In this document: piece after piece, positions 1 through 7,655 of the stretch | Position numbering within the stretch: the first letter of the stretch is position 1 | How the letters are laid out: every line of letters starts with the position of its first letter | Source of the DNA: Prevotella sp. | Lineage (GTDB): Bacteria; Bacteroidota; Bacteroidia; Bacteroidales; Bacteroidaceae | Length of the DNA: 36,291 nt | NCBI GenBank assembly: GCA_017474515.1 | Contig: JAFVHN010000111.1 | Location: 1 to 36,291, forward strand | Direction: 5' to 3' | The notes under the pieces: generated by a model | Told to the model about the DNA's origin: nothing | Database searches by the model: none | Seen by the model: only the letters and a program-made list of their open reading frames with translations | Translations under genes and position numbers: made by a program

Positions 1-1270
1 ACTTGATGTTGCTGCTCAGGTACTGCATAAGTGCTGACTGACCACCGGGATAAGAAGGCATCTGCTCCACAACGTCGAACACCTTGTTGTCCTCAGCAGG
101 GGGAGGTGGCGGGGGAGTTTCTTCCTTGATTTCTTCCTTAGAAGGTTGAGCAGAAGGCAATTGTTCGATCTCTTCTTGTGGTTTCTCAGGCGAACAAAAT
201 TTGACCAGCCATGTCCCAAGAAAAAGCACCGCGGCCACGATAGCTGCCACCAAGCCATATTTAAGGTATTTGTTGCCGCTACTATTTCCCTTTATCTTGG
301 TTTTGCCTCCTATAGAAGGAGGAGATGGAGGAGTTACCGGAGGTGGTGGTGAAGGAGGTGGTGGTGGCGTCTTCACAATCTCTCCATTCAACAAGCGCAG
401 GAATTCGGCGGCATCCGCGGGGCGGTCTTCAGGATTGGGCTGCATGCTATGAAGGATGAGCTGCCACAGATCTTCAGGAATGTTGACAGGACGAGTCGCG
501 GACAATACATTATTGATGTTATACGACGCCTTGCCGGGTGCCTTGCCAGTCAACAAATAGTAAAGCGTGGCACCGAGGGCATAGACATCGGTCTGGGGCG
601 AGAAGCTCGCCACGCTATCGGTATATTGTTCCAAGGGTGCAAAGCCCTCGCTCAAGCCCATGTAAAGCAGGCTGCTGGTGTGGCGGTCATCGGCACCGTA
701 GCGTTTGGACAGGCCGAAGTCGATGAGCACCGCCTCCCCGTTTGCGCCGAGCATCACGTTGCCGGGCTTCACGTCGAAATGGCACAGGTGCTGACCATGC
801 ATAAAGGCCAGGGCACGGGCCACTTCGGAAATGCGCTGCGTGGCATCGGCGGCACTGAGTACACCGTGGCTTTCCACATAATCCCGCAAGTTGCCGCCCG
901 GCAGGTAGTCCATGACGATGTATTCCGTCTGGTTCTCTGAGAACAGGTCAATGACGTGGACGATGTTCGGATGGTTCATCTGAGAGAGGTTGCGTGCCTC
1001 CTTGCCGAATTTCTTCAGCCCGGCCGCCACGGCATCGTTGAAACGCTGGGAAATAACGGTCACGGTGTGCGTGTCGGAGCCGCGCTCACAATAGTCGCCG
1101 ATGAAAAACTCCTTCACCACCACGTCGGCCTGGGTTGTCACCGTGCCCAGTCCGCGCTGCACCTCCACGCGCATGGTGGCCAGGTAGGTGATGCCCATGC
1201 CGCCCTGCCCCAGTTTGCGTTTGATGATATATTCTCCGCCCTTGAGAGCGGTTCCGTTTTTCAGTTCCAT
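1..1270 (-). CDS. Ser/Thr protein kinase with C-terminal TonB-like domain (partial)
   Basis: The reading frame starts at ATG 1270 and stays open to the left edge (423 codons visible, no stop), so the 3' end is missing. It opens with a protein kinase domain: Gly-rich loop GQGGMG (residues 21-26), Lys53 in VVKEF, a likely alpha-C Glu91, catalytic loop HFDVKPGN (164-171) and DFG (184-186); all key catalytic residues are present. The kinase domain ends near residue 290. A Pro-rich linker follows, then one transmembrane helix (about 338-357), another Glu/Pro-rich linker, and VFDVVEQMPSYPGG (397-410), which resembles the start of Bacteroidetes TonB C-terminal domains. Predicted topology is a cytoplasmic kinase and a periplasmic TonB-like end. 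The kinase call is firm; the TonB call rests on about 27 residues. Confidence 0.9.
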   Translation of the reverse strand, partial: MELKNGTALKGGEYIIKRKLGQGGMGITYLATMRVEVQRGLGTVTTQADVVVKEFFIGDYCERGSDTHTVTVISQRFNDAVAAGLKKFGKEARNLSQMNHPNIVHVIDLFSENQTEYIVMDYLPGGNLRDYVESHGVLSAADATQRISEVARALAFMHGQHLCHFDVKPGNVMLGANGEAVLIDFGLSKRYGADDRHTSSLLYMGLSEGFAPLEQYTDSVASFSPQTDVYALGATLYYLLTGKAPGKASYNINNVLSATRPVNIPEDLWQLILHSMQPNPEDRPADAAEFLRLLNGEIVKTPPPPPSPPPPVTPPSPPSIGGKTKIKGNSSGNKYLKYGLVAAIVAAVLFLGTWLVKFCSPEKPQEEIEQLPSAQPSKEEIKEETPPPPPPAEDNKVFDVVEQMPSYPGGQSALMQYLSSNIK

Positions 1271-1295
1271 ATTTCAGGGTTTTGGTTTGAAAATG

Positions 1296-1326
1296 CAAAA
1301 ATACTGAAAAAAGGCGAAATGCCAAA
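1296..1326 (-). promoter_or_regulatory. Promoter of the kinase gene
   Basis: On the minus strand TTTG (1326-1323) is followed after 19 nt by TATTTTTG (1303-1296), matching the Bacteroidetes -33/-7 consensus. The predicted transcript would start near 1289, about 20 nt before ATG 1270. It suggests that the kinase is transcribed separately from the sigma-factor operon upstream. Confidence 0.6.
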
Positions 1327-1364
1327 GGATTGAACCGCTTTTTATTTTTTCATCATGGGTTGAC

Positions 1365-1413
1365 GGACATAAATGAAGTATGTCCCTGCACCAGTCGGTC
1401 GCCCGGTGGCGAC
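1365..1413. repeat. REP-like hairpin pair
   Basis: GGACATA (1365-1371) and TATGTCC (1379-1385) form a 7-bp stem, followed by a GTCGCC/GGCGAC hairpin (1398-1413). The first stem is nearly identical to the one at 4174-4194, marking a dispersed family. Lying just after the beta-barrel gene stop, it could also act in transcript 3'-end formation. Confidence 0.55.
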
Positions 1414-1447
1414 AAATCAACCGGATATGATTTCCTTGTTTGGGGCA

Positions 1448-2734
1448 CTATTTCCTCAGCCTTATGCCTATTTGCATGCTGACGTTCAGGGGGTTGTCCT
1501 TGAAATAGGTGGCGGCCTGGCTGCCGTTGTCGAAACAATATCTCAGGGCAGGCTCGGCAAACACGCCGATTTGCGGCAGGAGGTCGAATTGCAATCCCGC
1601 GCCGGCCTCGGCCGAGAGTTGCACGCGGTCGCGGGAGATGCTTCCCTCAAGGTCCTCCATGCGCATGCGTGCCTTCACGTTCACGTCCATTTCCCCTCCC
1701 GCCACGGCATATACCGTCAGGCGGTTGTATTGCCAGGCCTGCCATGAAATGCGCACCGGCACCCCCACATAATGGTAAAATTTCTCGGTCACCACGTCGG
1801 TTGTATTGACCGTTTGCACCAGATCGGTCTGAAGTTTCTGATAAACCACGCCCGTCTGGAGGCTCCACCGCGGGGCCAACGGCAACTCCACCGACAATCC
1901 GTATTTCAACGGATAGTGGCATACGGTGTGCTCCATGAACCGGTCGTCGTAAACGGTCGGCATGTCACTCTTGGCCCCGGAAATGCCATCATTGAAGCAA
2001 TATTTTTCCGAGGCGCAATAGGCCATCAGGTTGGGCCCGCTCATCAAGACCTGTTCCAAGTGACCGGACCTGTCGCCAAAGGTGTTCTGCGCATAGAACG
2101 CCAGGGCAACTTTCCCTCTTTTTTTCTCCCGAACAGGGTAAATATCATCATCCGCGACAAGCATGGAAGGCTGATGCCGAGGTGTCGAAATCATCTTATT
2201 GTTCTCATTTTCAGAAGCCTTTCCCTCTTGGCTTTTCTCCTCCTCGTGCGGAGCCGGCATGTTGTCGGGCACCTGCGCAACGGGTTCCGTTTCTCCATCT
2301 GCCAATTCTTCGCCGGCCGTTGTGGGCAGGGGTTCCGACGGATTTACGGAGCCTCTCCTTCTGACCGTGTTTACGGCCAGGGCGTGCGAGGGAATATCCG
2401 ACGGACTTTCGACTTGAGGTTCTTCGGCAACAGGTTTTTCCATAACTGATTGCATAGAAACAGGTTCGTTCGATTCCGACAAGGCACCGGCGACCTTGTC
2501 AACTTGCGAATTTCTCAAAACCATGGTCCCCCCGCCGATCATCAAGAGCAGCACGGCGGCAGCGGCCATCCGCCGCATCCACACCACCCATGCGGGCCGC
2601 TTCGTTGTCGGTCCGGCATTGACGGCACCCTGCACCACCTTTTCCTCTATTTGTTGCCACAAATCAGCGGGAGGTTCCATTTCAAAGCCCTCCATCTGCT
2701 TGCGCAATTTCGACTCAAAATCTCCTTCTTTCAT
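1448..2734 (-). CDS. Single-TM protein with C-terminal outer-membrane beta-barrel-like domain; putative partner of ECF sigma
   Basis: A 428-residue protein whose ATG overlaps the stop of the sigma gene by one base (TAATG), so translation is probably coupled. Residues 1-48 are charged and contain FESKLRKQMEGFEMEPPADLW, a segment typical of Bacteroidales proteins encoded next to ECF sigma factors. One hydrophobic helix follows (about 49-73), then a low-complexity Glu/Pro/Ser-rich spacer (about 75-205). From about 207 to the end, alternating aromatic/hydrophobic strands resemble PorT-like outer-membrane barrels. A single-pass protein with a cytoplasmic N-terminus and a barrel-like C-terminus would have to span the periplasm. 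Anti-sigma activity is inferred from gene order only, with no recognisable zinc motif. Confidence 0.75.
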   Translation of the reverse strand: MKEGDFESKLRKQMEGFEMEPPADLWQQIEEKVVQGAVNAGPTTKRPAWVVWMRRMAAAAVLLLMIGGGTMVLRNSQVDKVAGALSESNEPVSMQSVMEKPVAEEPQVESPSDIPSHALAVNTVRRRGSVNPSEPLPTTAGEELADGETEPVAQVPDNMPAPHEEEKSQEGKASENENNKMISTPRHQPSMLVADDDIYPVREKKRGKVALAFYAQNTFGDRSGHLEQVLMSGPNLMAYCASEKYCFNDGISGAKSDMPTVYDDRFMEHTVCHYPLKYGLSVELPLAPRWSLQTGVVYQKLQTDLVQTVNTTDVVTEKFYHYVGVPVRISWQAWQYNRLTVYAVAGGEMDVNVKARMRMEDLEGSISRDRVQLSAEAGAGLQFDLLPQIGVFAEPALRYCFDNGSQAATYFKDNPLNVSMQIGIRLRK

Positions 2735-3276
2735 TATATATTACCTTTAAGATAATCTTTTATTTTCTTTTGTAACAACTTTTTAGCCCTCAGGTACTGC
2801 GATGCCGACGTGCCTTCAGCAATGCCGAGCCTTCGGGCAATTTCCTTGTGCGGCAACTGCTCAAAGACGAACAGGTTGAGCACCGTGCGATAGCCGTCGG
2901 GAAGCGAGGCGACCATCGAGGACAACACCTCCGGAGGAATGTTCTGAGGTTCACAGCCGTCATCGTCGGCCACGTCGTGGCTGGGCTGGCCAATGACCAC
3001 AAGCGACGGGCGTTTTCTCAGGTGGTCGAGTGCCTCGTTGACGGCAATGCGCGTGGCCCACGCCTTGAGCGACCCCTCGCCGCGATACTGGAAGTTGGCA
3101 ATGTGGGTCAGAATCTTTATGAAAGCATCTTGCAACACGTCGCGCACCTCGTCGCCACCGCCCATATAGCGCATGCAGACCGCCATGAGGTGCCCGCTAT
3201 AACGTTCGTAGAGGCGCCGCTGCGCTCCGCCGACGTGCCGTCTTATGTCTTCAAGAAGTTCTTGCTCTGTCTCCAC
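2734..3276 (-). CDS. ECF-type RNA polymerase sigma factor
   Basis: A 180-residue sigma-70 family protein of ECF size. Region 2 is visible around residues 25-95 (DVLQDAFIKIL for core binding, then the WATRIAVNEALDHLRKR stretch). Region 4 is a helix-turn-helix at about 125-175 (LPDGYRTVLNLFVFEQLPHKEIARRLGIAEGTSASQ spans it). The start codon is GTG: the base triplet at 3274-3276 reads GTG on the minus strand, and an in-frame TAA lies directly upstream, so no longer form is possible. It lies 34 nt after the lipoprotein gene and overlaps the barrel gene. Its regulon is unknown; the surface-linked neighbours suggest an envelope signal. Confidence 0.9.
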   Translation of the reverse strand: METEQELLEDIRRHVGGAQRRLYERYSGHLMAVCMRYMGGGDEVRDVLQDAFIKILTHIANFQYRGEGSLKAWATRIAVNEALDHLRKRPSLVVIGQPSHDVADDDGCEPQNIPPEVLSSMVASLPDGYRTVLNLFVFEQLPHKEIARRLGIAEGTSASQYLRAKKLLQKKIKDYLKGNI

Positions 3277-3310
3277 TTATATAATTGAAAAACTGGCGGT
3301 TATCAACATT

Positions 3311-3937
3311 CTATCGGGCGGTCAGCCTGAGTGTTTTTTCTTTATTATACAAAGCCTTGGGCAACGACTGGTTGTCAACGGGAACATAGCCGGCCACGCT
3401 GAGCATGACGGTCCAGACGGAGAGTTCCAAATTCTTCAAGGCGTAGCACTCCTTTCCAAACACGACGCGCAACACCGCCCTGCGACCGTCGGCCGACACG
3501 ATGTGGAAGGATAAATCAGGCATCGTCAGGTCGTGGTACTGGCTTGAGGTAGAATACGCATTGGGAGCAGCGACACACATCAACGGGAATGTATTATCTT
3601 CGTGCGAGGTGTCAACGCTCCACCCGCTCTCGCCCGTCATGGCCATCCATTCATCGGTAAACCGACGAATGGGCAAATTGCTCAGCATCAGGAGGTTGGG
3701 CTGTATGTAGCTGACCATGCCCTGCCCTGCCGGCTCGTCATCGAAAAGCCAAGTGCCGGTCATCACTAGGGTGAGGGCGCCTTTGTTCATATCGTTCATA
3801 TATTGATTCGGTATATCACTCGAATCTTCGTCTTCATAATCGCTACAACCCGACAACCAGGGCATCAGGACCGACAAGAGGACAAGCCGGGCCAGCAGGC
3901 GGAAGGTGGCGGAAGCGTTGTTTGATATTCTATACAT
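3311..3937 (-). CDS. Putative lipoprotein, first gene of sigma operon
   Basis: A 208-residue protein with a lipoprotein signal: hydrophobic residues about 13-27, then the lipobox LSGC with Cys31. An acidic stretch follows (DYEDEDSSD), of the kind that can favour surface export of Bacteroidetes lipoproteins. The remainder is a beta-rich domain with no motif I recognise. It precedes the ECF sigma gene by 34 nt on the same strand, so it may be part of the signalling unit or a product the sigma factor controls. Function unknown. Confidence 0.75.
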   Translation of the reverse strand: MYRISNNASATFRLLARLVLLSVLMPWLSGCSDYEDEDSSDIPNQYMNDMNKGALTLVMTGTWLFDDEPAGQGMVSYIQPNLLMLSNLPIRRFTDEWMAMTGESGWSVDTSHEDNTFPLMCVAAPNAYSTSSQYHDLTMPDLSFHIVSADGRRAVLRVVFGKECYALKNLELSVWTVMLSVAGYVPVDNQSLPKALYNKEKTLRLTAR

Positions 3938-4081
3938 AGTCGATTTTGGTGAATTGTATTATTGCTGTTTATTATATAAATGCAAAAGGTGTGGAAATCT
4001 TGCATCGAAAAGAGATTTTTATTTTCTTCACCGGTGATTTTTCAATTTTGCACCATGTTCCTCCGGTCTGGGGAATATACT

Positions 4082-4108
4082 CCGACGCTTGGAAGCGTCG
4101 GCTCCTAC
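4082..4108. repeat. REP-like hairpin
   Basis: CCGACGCTT (4082-4090) and AAGCGTCGG (4093-4101) are a perfect 9-bp inverted repeat with a 2-nt gap, followed by CTCCTAC. On the minus strand this reads GTAGGAG followed by a palindrome, the layout of bacterial REP sequences. A related copy is at 21161-21188. Confidence 0.55.
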
Positions 4109-4167
4109 CTCGTCGGGTCAATAATGGAGATTGAATTCAAAGTCAGACCGCATCGGCACAATCGCGT

Positions 4168-4205
4168 GTTTTCGGACATACATAAAGTATGTCCCTACGG
4201 AAAAC
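4168..4205. repeat. REP-like hairpin
   Basis: GGACATAC (4174-4181) pairs with GTATGTCC (4187-4194), followed by CTAC (GTAG on the minus strand). Outer GTTTTC (4168-4173) and GAAAAC (4200-4205) extend the symmetry. It shares its stem with the repeat at 1365-1385. Confidence 0.55.
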
Positions 4206-4260
4206 AGCGGATGGCAAATTTGCCAGAACAGAAGGCCGGTGAAAATAGCCGCCTACTTTA

Positions 4261-4288
4261 TCATTTTTCATTTATCATTTATAATTTA
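4261..4288. repeat. Heptamer array, TCATTTA type
   Basis: Four consecutive 7-mers, TCATTTT TCATTTA TCATTTA TAATTTA, lie directly before copy 1 of the 203-bp element. They match the 7-bp period seen at 7471, 17163 and 19226. Confidence 0.5.
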
Positions 4289-4302
4289 GCGAAGCGCCAT
4301 CA

Positions 4303-4505
4303 TTTTGTCAAGATTTTTCAACAATTTTCTCATTCCTCAAATCGTTTGACCGCAAATTTCAAGGAGAAATCTTGAAGATTGAGAGGAGAGATCTTGAAGA
4401 TTTCTCCCCGAAATTTGCGGTCAAACTCCGGGGCATTTTCAAACCATTGATAATCAACAAGTTATAAAACCAGTCCAAATTGGCCAATTTTGTCAAGATT
4501 TTTCA
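4303..4505 (+). repeat. 203-bp intergenic repeat element, copy 1
   Basis: Box TTTTGTCAAGATTTTTCA occurs at 4303-4320 and again, in the same orientation, at 4488-4505. Between them is an 81-bp core (4345-4425) with arms 4345-4373 and 4397-4425: the outer 16 bp (TTTGACCGCAAATTTC and its complement) are perfect and the inner 11 bp (GGAGAAATCTT / AAGATTTCTCC) are perfect, with two unpaired bases between them. A conserved AT-rich stretch at 4441-4470 contains the imperfect palindrome TTGATAATCAA. This is the best-preserved copy and lies in a divergent promoter region. Confidence 0.8.
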
Positions 4506-4705
4506 TAAATTTTACACCGCTTCCTATCCACCTTCCTGATGCCCGACGAAGGTGGTTTTCCACGACATTTCATCGGCCCGGACAAGATGTTCAAAAGTAC
4601 CATTTTCTTTGCATGGTGTTGCAAACGGGCCCGAAAGCGGGCGACATTAGGGGAAATATATAAAAATAGGTATAAAAAAGCAACGTGTTATATCGAAAAA
4701 TCTGC

Positions 4706-4713
4706 TATCTTTG
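4706..4713 (+). promoter_or_regulatory. Candidate -7 box for the xylanase gene
   Basis: TATCTTTG fits the Bacteroidetes -7 consensus about 73 nt before the ATG. No good -33 TTTG is found at the right distance, so a regulator may be needed. Confidence 0.4.
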
Positions 4714-4785
4714 CAAAGGAATCATGGAAAGCGATGAGAAAAAGCCGTGAACGATTACGAACTATAACAAATAAATAATCAGCTT

Positions 4786-7464
4786 ATGAACACGAATTTC
4801 AGAGCCGTCAACCCGATGGCGGCATGGAAGGCGGCCTGTGTCTGCCTGGTGTTGTGCTTTTTCCCGATGACGGGGAGCGCACAACTTTCGACGAATGCCG
4901 ACAAGTTCCTTGGAAACATCACCACCCGCGGCCAGGTGGACTACGGCAACGAGCCGTTCTGGACCCTGTGGAACCAAATCACTCCCGAGAACGAATCGAA
5001 ATGGGAGTCGATAGAAGGCCGGGGCCGCGGCGTCTTCAACTGGGGCAGCGACAATGCCTACAACTATGCCAAGCGCCACAATTTCCCGTTCAAGTTCCAC
5101 TGTCTCATCTGGGGTGCCCAATACCCCTCGTGGCTCAACTCACTGAGCACCGAAGAGCAATACAAGGCCATTGAGGAATGGTTCGATGCCGTGAAGGCCC
5201 ACTATCCCGACCTGCCCATGATTGACGTAGTGAACGAAGCCGTGGCCGGTCACCAGCCCGCCCCCTACAAGAATGCGCTGGGCGGTGACGGCAAGACGGG
5301 CTTCGACTGGATTATCAAGGCTTTTGAAATGGCCCACGAGCGCTGGCCCGATGCCATCCTCATCTACAACGACTACAACACCTTCCAGTGGCAGCGCACT
5401 CAGTTCATCGACCTGGTGAGAACCCTGCGCGATGCCGGCGCACCCATCGACGCCTACGGATGCCAGTCGCACGACCTCACCGACATGAACGTCAACGACT
5501 TCAAGGCTGCCATGACCGAGATTCAGAATGCGCTGAAGATGCCCATGTACAGCACCGAATACGACATCGGCACCACCAACGACAGTCAGCAATTACAACG
5601 CTACAAGGAACAGATTCCCTATATGTGGGAGTCCGACTATTGCGCCGGCATCACCCTTTGGGGCTACATCTACGGCGCCACCTGGACCACCGACGGCAAT
5701 TCCGGCATCATCAGGAACGGACAGGACCGCCCGGCCATGACGTGGCTGAGGGAATACATGGCCAGCGATGCCGCCAAGAACGCCAAAAGTCCCTTCCCGG
5801 GAATGAAGAAAGAGGCATCGGTGTATGTGAAACCCTCATCTATCATCGTCACCAAGGGCGACGATGTACCGGTGACGGTGCGTGCACGGTTAAGCACCAA
5901 GACCATCGACCATGTGGATTTCTACGTGAACAACAACCTTGTGAGCACCATGACCGAAGCTCCCTACACAACGAGTTTCAACGCTCCTAATCTGGGGCAC
6001 TACAATCTGAAAGCCGTGGTGGTGGCCACCGACGGCACAGAGTATGAGCGCCTGTCGGGAGTAACCGCCTACAACCCGCGCCAGCCCTACAAAGGCGTGA
6101 CCGACCTGCCCGGAACCCTGGAGGCCGAAGACTTCGACTCGGGCGCTGAAGGCATTACGTTCCACGATAGCGACAACAACGACGAAGGAAACACCCACTA
6201 CCGCTCGGACAACGGTGGCGTGGACATCGTTACCGGCAACAACAGCCATGCCATCGGCTACACCAGCAACGGCGAATGGCTGGAATATACGGTGAATGTT
6301 CAGGAAGAGGGCATCTACAGTTACGACGCTTTCGTGTCGTCGGGCGTCACCTCGTCGTCGTTCAGCCTGTCGCTCAACACCGACGAGGGCCTTGTGCAAC
6401 TCACGCCGACCATTGCCGTGCCCAGCGCCGGGTCCAATAACTGGAGCACCTATTTCGACGTTTACGGACGGCTGCTCGTGCCGCTGAAGGCCGGGCAACA
6501 AGTCATTCGCATCAACATCACCGGCAGTAGCTGTAACATCGACAAAATTGTGTTCAACCACGTCAATATCGACAACGACATGCAGGTGGCCGTGAGCACC
6601 GACCCCGTGCAGGGCACCGTGAAAGAACCCGTCACCATCAAGGTTGACGCCTCGTCGCCCACCAGCACGATTGCCAACGTGAAAGTCTATGTGAACAACA
6701 TGCTCCAGAAGACCGTGACCGAGGCACCCTTTGAAGCCACCTACACGCCGAAGGAGAAAGGGTCATATACGATAACGGTATTTGCCACCGATGCAGAAGG
6801 CAGGGAGTCGGCACTGAAGACCTACAAACTGACCGTGAACAACAAGCGCATCGCCCACAAGGGCATTGTCAACATTCCCGGCATCTTCGAGAGTGAGAAC
6901 TTCGACCGGGGTGGTGAGGGCTTCACCTTCCACGATAGCGACAACAACGACGAGGGCGGTGCCAACTACCGCAGCGACAACGAGGGCGTGGACATCATTG
7001 CCGCCAACACCGGCTACGGCATCGGCTACACCAGCACCGGCGAATGGCTGGAATATAGCGTCAACGTGACGGAGGCCGGAGAATACACCTGGGAGGCCAT
7101 CGTTTCATCGGGACTCACCGGCTCGGGCTTCTCCATCGGCCTGGTACAAAACGGGCAGGTGCAGGAACTGGCCAAGGTGTCGGTACCTCAGACGGCAAGC
7201 AATAGCTGGGGCACCTACAAAACCGTGAAAGGAAATATCAGCAAGCGATTGGAGGCTGGCCAGCAAATCATCCGCCTCACCATTACCGGCTCTTATTGCA
7301 ACATCGACAAGGTGGAACTGAAGCTGAAACAGGAAACGGGCATCAGCACAGTGGCCGACGACGGACAAGCCCAGGGCCGCATCTTCAACCTTTCGGGCCA
7401 GGAGGTCAACGCTTCCTACAAAGGCATCGTTATCAGCAATGGGAAGAAGATGGTAAGGAAATAA
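4786..7464 (+). CDS. Secreted modular GH10 endo-1,4-beta-xylanase with two CBM6-like domains
   Basis: An 892-residue exported enzyme predicted to cut internal beta-1,4 bonds of xylan. A signal peptide covers about 1-33. The GH10 barrel (about 40-330) is recognised from ITPENESKW (65-73), the acid/base Glu151 in DVVNEA, the QSHD motif (227-230), and the nucleophile Glu258 in YSTEYD; LWGYIYGATW (291-300) is the late conserved strand. Next come an Ig-like domain (about 345-432), a CBM6-like domain (about 444-590), a second Ig-like domain (about 598-685) and a second CBM6-like domain (about 697-847). The two Ig-CBM6 pairs are internal duplicates: both CBMs carry FHDSDNNDEG and GEWLEY. A short C-terminal tail (about 853-892, GRIFNLSGQEV) resembles the Por-type sorting tails of Prevotella enzymes. 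The hydrolase gene downstream is convergent. Confidence 0.93.
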   Translation: MNTNFRAVNPMAAWKAACVCLVLCFFPMTGSAQLSTNADKFLGNITTRGQVDYGNEPFWTLWNQITPENESKWESIEGRGRGVFNWGSDNAYNYAKRHNFPFKFHCLIWGAQYPSWLNSLSTEEQYKAIEEWFDAVKAHYPDLPMIDVVNEAVAGHQPAPYKNALGGDGKTGFDWIIKAFEMAHERWPDAILIYNDYNTFQWQRTQFIDLVRTLRDAGAPIDAYGCQSHDLTDMNVNDFKAAMTEIQNALKMPMYSTEYDIGTTNDSQQLQRYKEQIPYMWESDYCAGITLWGYIYGATWTTDGNSGIIRNGQDRPAMTWLREYMASDAAKNAKSPFPGMKKEASVYVKPSSIIVTKGDDVPVTVRARLSTKTIDHVDFYVNNNLVSTMTEAPYTTSFNAPNLGHYNLKAVVVATDGTEYERLSGVTAYNPRQPYKGVTDLPGTLEAEDFDSGAEGITFHDSDNNDEGNTHYRSDNGGVDIVTGNNSHAIGYTSNGEWLEYTVNVQEEGIYSYDAFVSSGVTSSSFSLSLNTDEGLVQLTPTIAVPSAGSNNWSTYFDVYGRLLVPLKAGQQVIRINITGSSCNIDKIVFNHVNIDNDMQVAVSTDPVQGTVKEPVTIKVDASSPTSTIANVKVYVNNMLQKTVTEAPFEATYTPKEKGSYTITVFATDAEGRESALKTYKLTVNNKRIAHKGIVNIPGIFESENFDRGGEGFTFHDSDNNDEGGANYRSDNEGVDIIAANTGYGIGYTSTGEWLEYSVNVTEAGEYTWEAIVSSGLTGSGFSIGLVQNGQVQELAKVSVPQTASNSWGTYKTVKGNISKRLEAGQQIIRLTITGSYCNIDKVELKLKQETGISTVADDGQAQGRIFNLSGQEVNASYKGIVISNGKKMVRK

Positions 7465-7470
7465 TAAGTG

Positions 7471-7655
7471 AAGAGCTTTTTTAAGTGAAGAGTGAAAAGT
7501 GAAGAGTGAAGAATTTGCTGCTGCCATCGCTTAAAAGTGAAGAGTGAAAAGTGAAGAGTGAAGAATTTGCTTCCGCCATTGTTTGAGGCTGATTGCAAAT
7601 TCTTCACTCTTCACTTTTCACTCTTCACTTAAAAATACTCTTCACTTAAATATAC
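7471..7655. repeat. Inverted AGTGAAG heptamer array between convergent genes
   Basis: Two direct copies of an about 50-bp unit (heptamers AGTGAAG AGTGAAA AGTGAAG AGTGAAG then AATTTGC) start at 7481 and 7531. An inverted copy follows at about 7594-7635, and a further partial inverted heptamer at about 7639-7648. It begins a few bases after the xylanase stop and ends at the hydrolase stop. A transcript from either strand could form a long hairpin, so it may serve as a bidirectional terminator; no ordinary GC-rich terminator is seen here. Confidence 0.7.

Larger units (their letters stand above)
3938..4785. other. 848-bp intergenic region rich in repeats
   Basis: This gap separates the divergent lipoprotein and xylanase genes. 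It holds two REP-like hairpins (4082-4108, 4168-4205), a run of four TCATTTA-type heptamers (4261-4288), copy 1 of the 203-bp element (4303-4505) and the xylanase promoter. Small open frames here, such as 3980-4375 and 4539-4778, run through these repeats and do not look coding. Confidence 0.7.

Noticed and set aside
1-1270. Kinase as a frameshifted pseudogene
   Set aside because: Short frames on both strands made it look broken, but one minus-strand frame is open from 1270 to the edge with every kinase motif in phase.
3980-4375. 131-codon open frame
   Set aside because: It runs through REP-like hairpins, the heptamers and the 203-bp element, so it is a chance frame in repeat DNA.
4539-4778. 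79-codon open frame upstream of the xylanase gene
   Set aside because: It runs across the predicted promoter, is basic and lacks any motif.
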